From Fragilaria radians (Eukaryota > Bacillariophyta > Fragilariophyceae > Fragilariales > Fragilariaceae): a stretch of 44,815 nucleotides of DNA. Each line of letters begins with the position of its first letter. Within the stretch, counting starts at the first letter, position 1. This document shows positions 42,498 to 44,815 of the stretch, one piece after another. The stretch covers positions 89,395 to 134,209 of the forward strand of contig CAAAJI010000028.1 in NCBI GenBank assembly GCA_900642245.1, read 5' to 3'. The notes beneath the pieces were generated by a model. It searched no databases, was not told the origin of the DNA, and saw only the letters and a program-made list of their open reading frames with translations. The position numbers and the translations under genes are program-made.

Positions 42498-44815
42498 CTC
42501 AGCTTTGAATGTTTTGCCCGCAAACACCAGTCGAGGTGTGAAATATCCTTCCGTTGAAATCTTAGTTGAATTCTCAGGATCGAAATTGAATTTTTTAATA
42601 AAAGAAAGTTATGCATTTCAACAATTGCGTATTCAAAACTTGGAGCACCGCATGAAGTTAATTTTACGTTATGAATATTTCCACGGATCAAATACGATTT
42701 CTTTTTCGTCAGCATTGGCTTTACACATGTTTGTAAGATTCATTCGAACTGAATACTTAAATGTATTTCAAACACATGTATATCTAAAATTGTGCCTGAC
42801 AAAATTGACACCTATGTCGATTCCTGTGTTCTAAATTCAATTCTACTCTATCAAGATCAAACATTTAAATCAATGGATAGCTGTCCCTGATAAATATGTC
42901 AATTTATAGTCTAAGCTAAGTGCTCCCACCAAAATAAACATCATAAATCTTATCAAGAGAGAGACTTGCAGAAGAAAGATCTACCACAAATAGGCGTGAA
43001 GAAAACACAAAATCAAATCAGTGTCATGTTCATGCTCCTAACGAGGAATGCTTGTGGGAAGCATACCTGAACTGTCGTATCCCTATAATCGCGCTACAAA
43101 AACAAATGTAAAAGCTTCATAATAACTCTAGTTTTAACTTGACTTAATCGTAAAACAAATACAATTCAAGGCGGAATAAATTAAAGACAGCATTTGTCAG
43201 AATGTACAGAACAAATCACGATATTACTAGGAGGCTTTCATTAAATGTGATACTAGAATCCTTTTAAATGGCTCAAATCTTTTCCACCGTAATTTTCTTC
43301 TCATGAGGAACTTTTCCACTTCTATGCATTTGAGAATGATAGCAACCTCAAGGCTGGATTTTGCTCAGTGCTACATCAGGTAACTACGAAAACACAATTC
43401 ATTTAAAAGAATTACTGTATTCTTTCATGATTGTATGTTTTTAGACACCTTGTGTCCGAACACTTCCTTAATTATGCATCTGACAACAAAGTAAACTTTG
43501 AGTGTTGAGCAAAAGGCAAAGGTAAAGTAGAGTTAAGAGTTTTTTTTATTGAAAACAGTTTACGTAAAGAACATTTAAGATGGTGGATAGAATTGAATGT
43601 TGAATTAATTGAAGTAGGATTTTGGGCAAAAATGGTGATGGTGAGAATTAGTTATTTGGTCTTAAAAAGGCTCCAAAAGAGTGACTATTGGGATTGCCGT
43701 ACCAAAACTTTGAGCCTGCCTCAGCTACTTGAGAGATCATTCCATTCTCAATTTGTGATTAACTATCATGTGAAGTTAATTTTGACCTATGAAGCATTGT
43801 ACATTAATACGCTAAACATGAAATGAAAATTTAAAAAGCTTACACTCTTAGTTTGTTAGATCTGTTTGTCCAAGGAGTGGGTGTCTTCATTTACGTTAAA
43901 CGAATACATCCCATAGCCAGTAAGTTGACTGAGAATTGCTTCACACTTAATTGCCTTTAAAACTCCCTCAACATGTTCACTATAATCGACTGGTAGCCAG
44001 TTTCTCGTTGATAAACTGGCAGTGTGATCATGTTGTTGGTTAGCTAACAACTTTCCAATTTTCAGACACGTTCTAGTTTTTCTCCTCTTTCTTTTCATTA
44101 AATTTTATCTCAAGTGTAATTTTGTAATTATGATAATTGGGATGCAAAGAATGACATATCTATATGCTTCAGTTTGTTTTTCGGACGGCTACTGGCCACG
44201 ATAGCTTCTGATCAAGTTATCTGATTCCATCATTGTACTTTTCAAAACATTTTCCCAAACGTCCTATCCTTTATTTTGCGCAAGCTGGCAATCTAAGTTT
44301 ATTCATTTTGTGCAAGTGTAAGTCTGATTTCTGGTAAAGACCCAAGCTCTCTAGTTTACCTAAATTTAAATGTCAAGAAGGATTTCCAAAAGAGTTGACT
44401 TCGAGGATTTTGTTGAAAGTATTAATCATATTGGATATTTGTTAAAAATTAGTGGTATGTATACGATATAGTATGAAAGAAGAGAAAAATGCGAAGATTC
44501 AATTGTTAGAATCGTAGCTAAGACGAACTAGTAAGACAGCTAATTGAAGTGTTATTTCGATCCTCAAGAATACCTTTTTTCTAAGGGTGTCAGATGTATC
44601 GTTAGAGTAGAAGATGATCTCAGGTGGCTTACCAACAAATCGGAGCGCTGACCTTGAGTTTGCAAATATGCAATAACTCTTCCTATTATGGCAGACTTAA
44701 CCTGGAAGTTAAAAGTAGAAATAAGATGTAGAGATTAAAAACGAGGAATTATAGAATTAATAGATTAGGTTTTAATCTCATACTTTTAGGTGAAGCTTTG
44801 AGGAGAAGGTTTTAC
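42498..44815. other. Spacer at right edge, no gene recognised
   Basis: 2.3 kb of AT-rich DNA. The first ~100 bp may contain more coding sequence of the TPR protein. Frames at 42487-42834 (plus), 43593-43826 (plus) and 43856-44098 (minus) are short. The last, with a basic start and a compact C-terminal part, is the most protein-like but matches no family I know. Confidence 0.4.

Noticed and set aside
42487..42834. 115-codon plus-strand frame overlapping the start of the TPR gene
   Set aside because: It overlaps the coding strand of a much better supported gene and shows no motif.
43856..44098. 80-codon minus-strand frame with a Lys/Arg-rich start
   Set aside because: It is somewhat protein-like and could be an element fragment, but no motif supports calling it.
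1..44815. CRISPR arrays, prokaryotic operons, phage genes, replication origins
   Set aside because: No regularly spaced repeats are seen; introns, targeting leaders and wide spacing mark the window as eukaryotic nuclear DNA.

Overview
The window reads as nuclear DNA of a stramenopile alga, most probably a diatom. Genes are intron-poor, GC is low, and the spacers are long and AT-rich. Four predicted proteins begin with a signal peptide followed by an ASAFAP-like cleavage motif with Phe at +1, the usual address for a secondary plastid. UMP synthase has the OMPDC-then-OPRT domain order known from stramenopiles. The retrotransposon relics look like diatom Ty1/copia elements. No species can be named from the sequence alone.

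Layout. 1-3,000: a decayed hAT-like DNA transposon, then a tRNA-Arg(UCU) gene on the minus strand. 3,000-6,000: spacer with a gypsy-like scrap. 6,018-8,668: a plastid-type hypothetical protein converging on an ACC-synthase-like aminotransferase. 8,700-11,400: spacer with a possible gypsy reverse-transcriptase remnant. 11,421-12,155: a macrodomain protein. 13,981-18,943: a hypothetical PH-like protein converging at 51 bp on an NFACT-R protein, followed by an oxygenase-fold protein lacking metal ligands. 20,731-21,927: UDP-glucuronate 4-epimerase. 23,100-24,860: a decayed copia element. 25,368-27,464: UMP synthase with two introns. 29,698-42,497: four minus-strand genes: a small protein with a possible PP1-docking motif, L-lactate dehydrogenase, a plastid ABC1/UbiB kinase and a 1,380-aa TPR protein. 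The right end is spacer.

The most interesting find is inside UMP synthase intron 2. A 12-position terminal stem with one mismatch closes on a box C (ATGATGA) and a box D (CTGA), which are the hallmarks of an intronic box C/D snoRNA. The stretch next to box D pairs over 11 bp with the conserved U6 snRNA segment, and the box D +5 rule lands on the position equivalent to human A70, a known 2'-O-methyl site. A second stretch, after box C, pairs over 14 bp with the conserved 25S/28S segment GGGGAAAGAAGACC. The snoRNA therefore looks dual-targeted, to both rRNA and spliceosomal RNA. rRNA and U6 sequences are quoted from general knowledge and were not searched.

The genes do not form one pathway; this is ordinary eukaryotic gene order. 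Several encode plastid or mitochondrial housekeeping functions. All starts were placed at ATG codons; several reading frames extend further upstream only through non-ATG codons.
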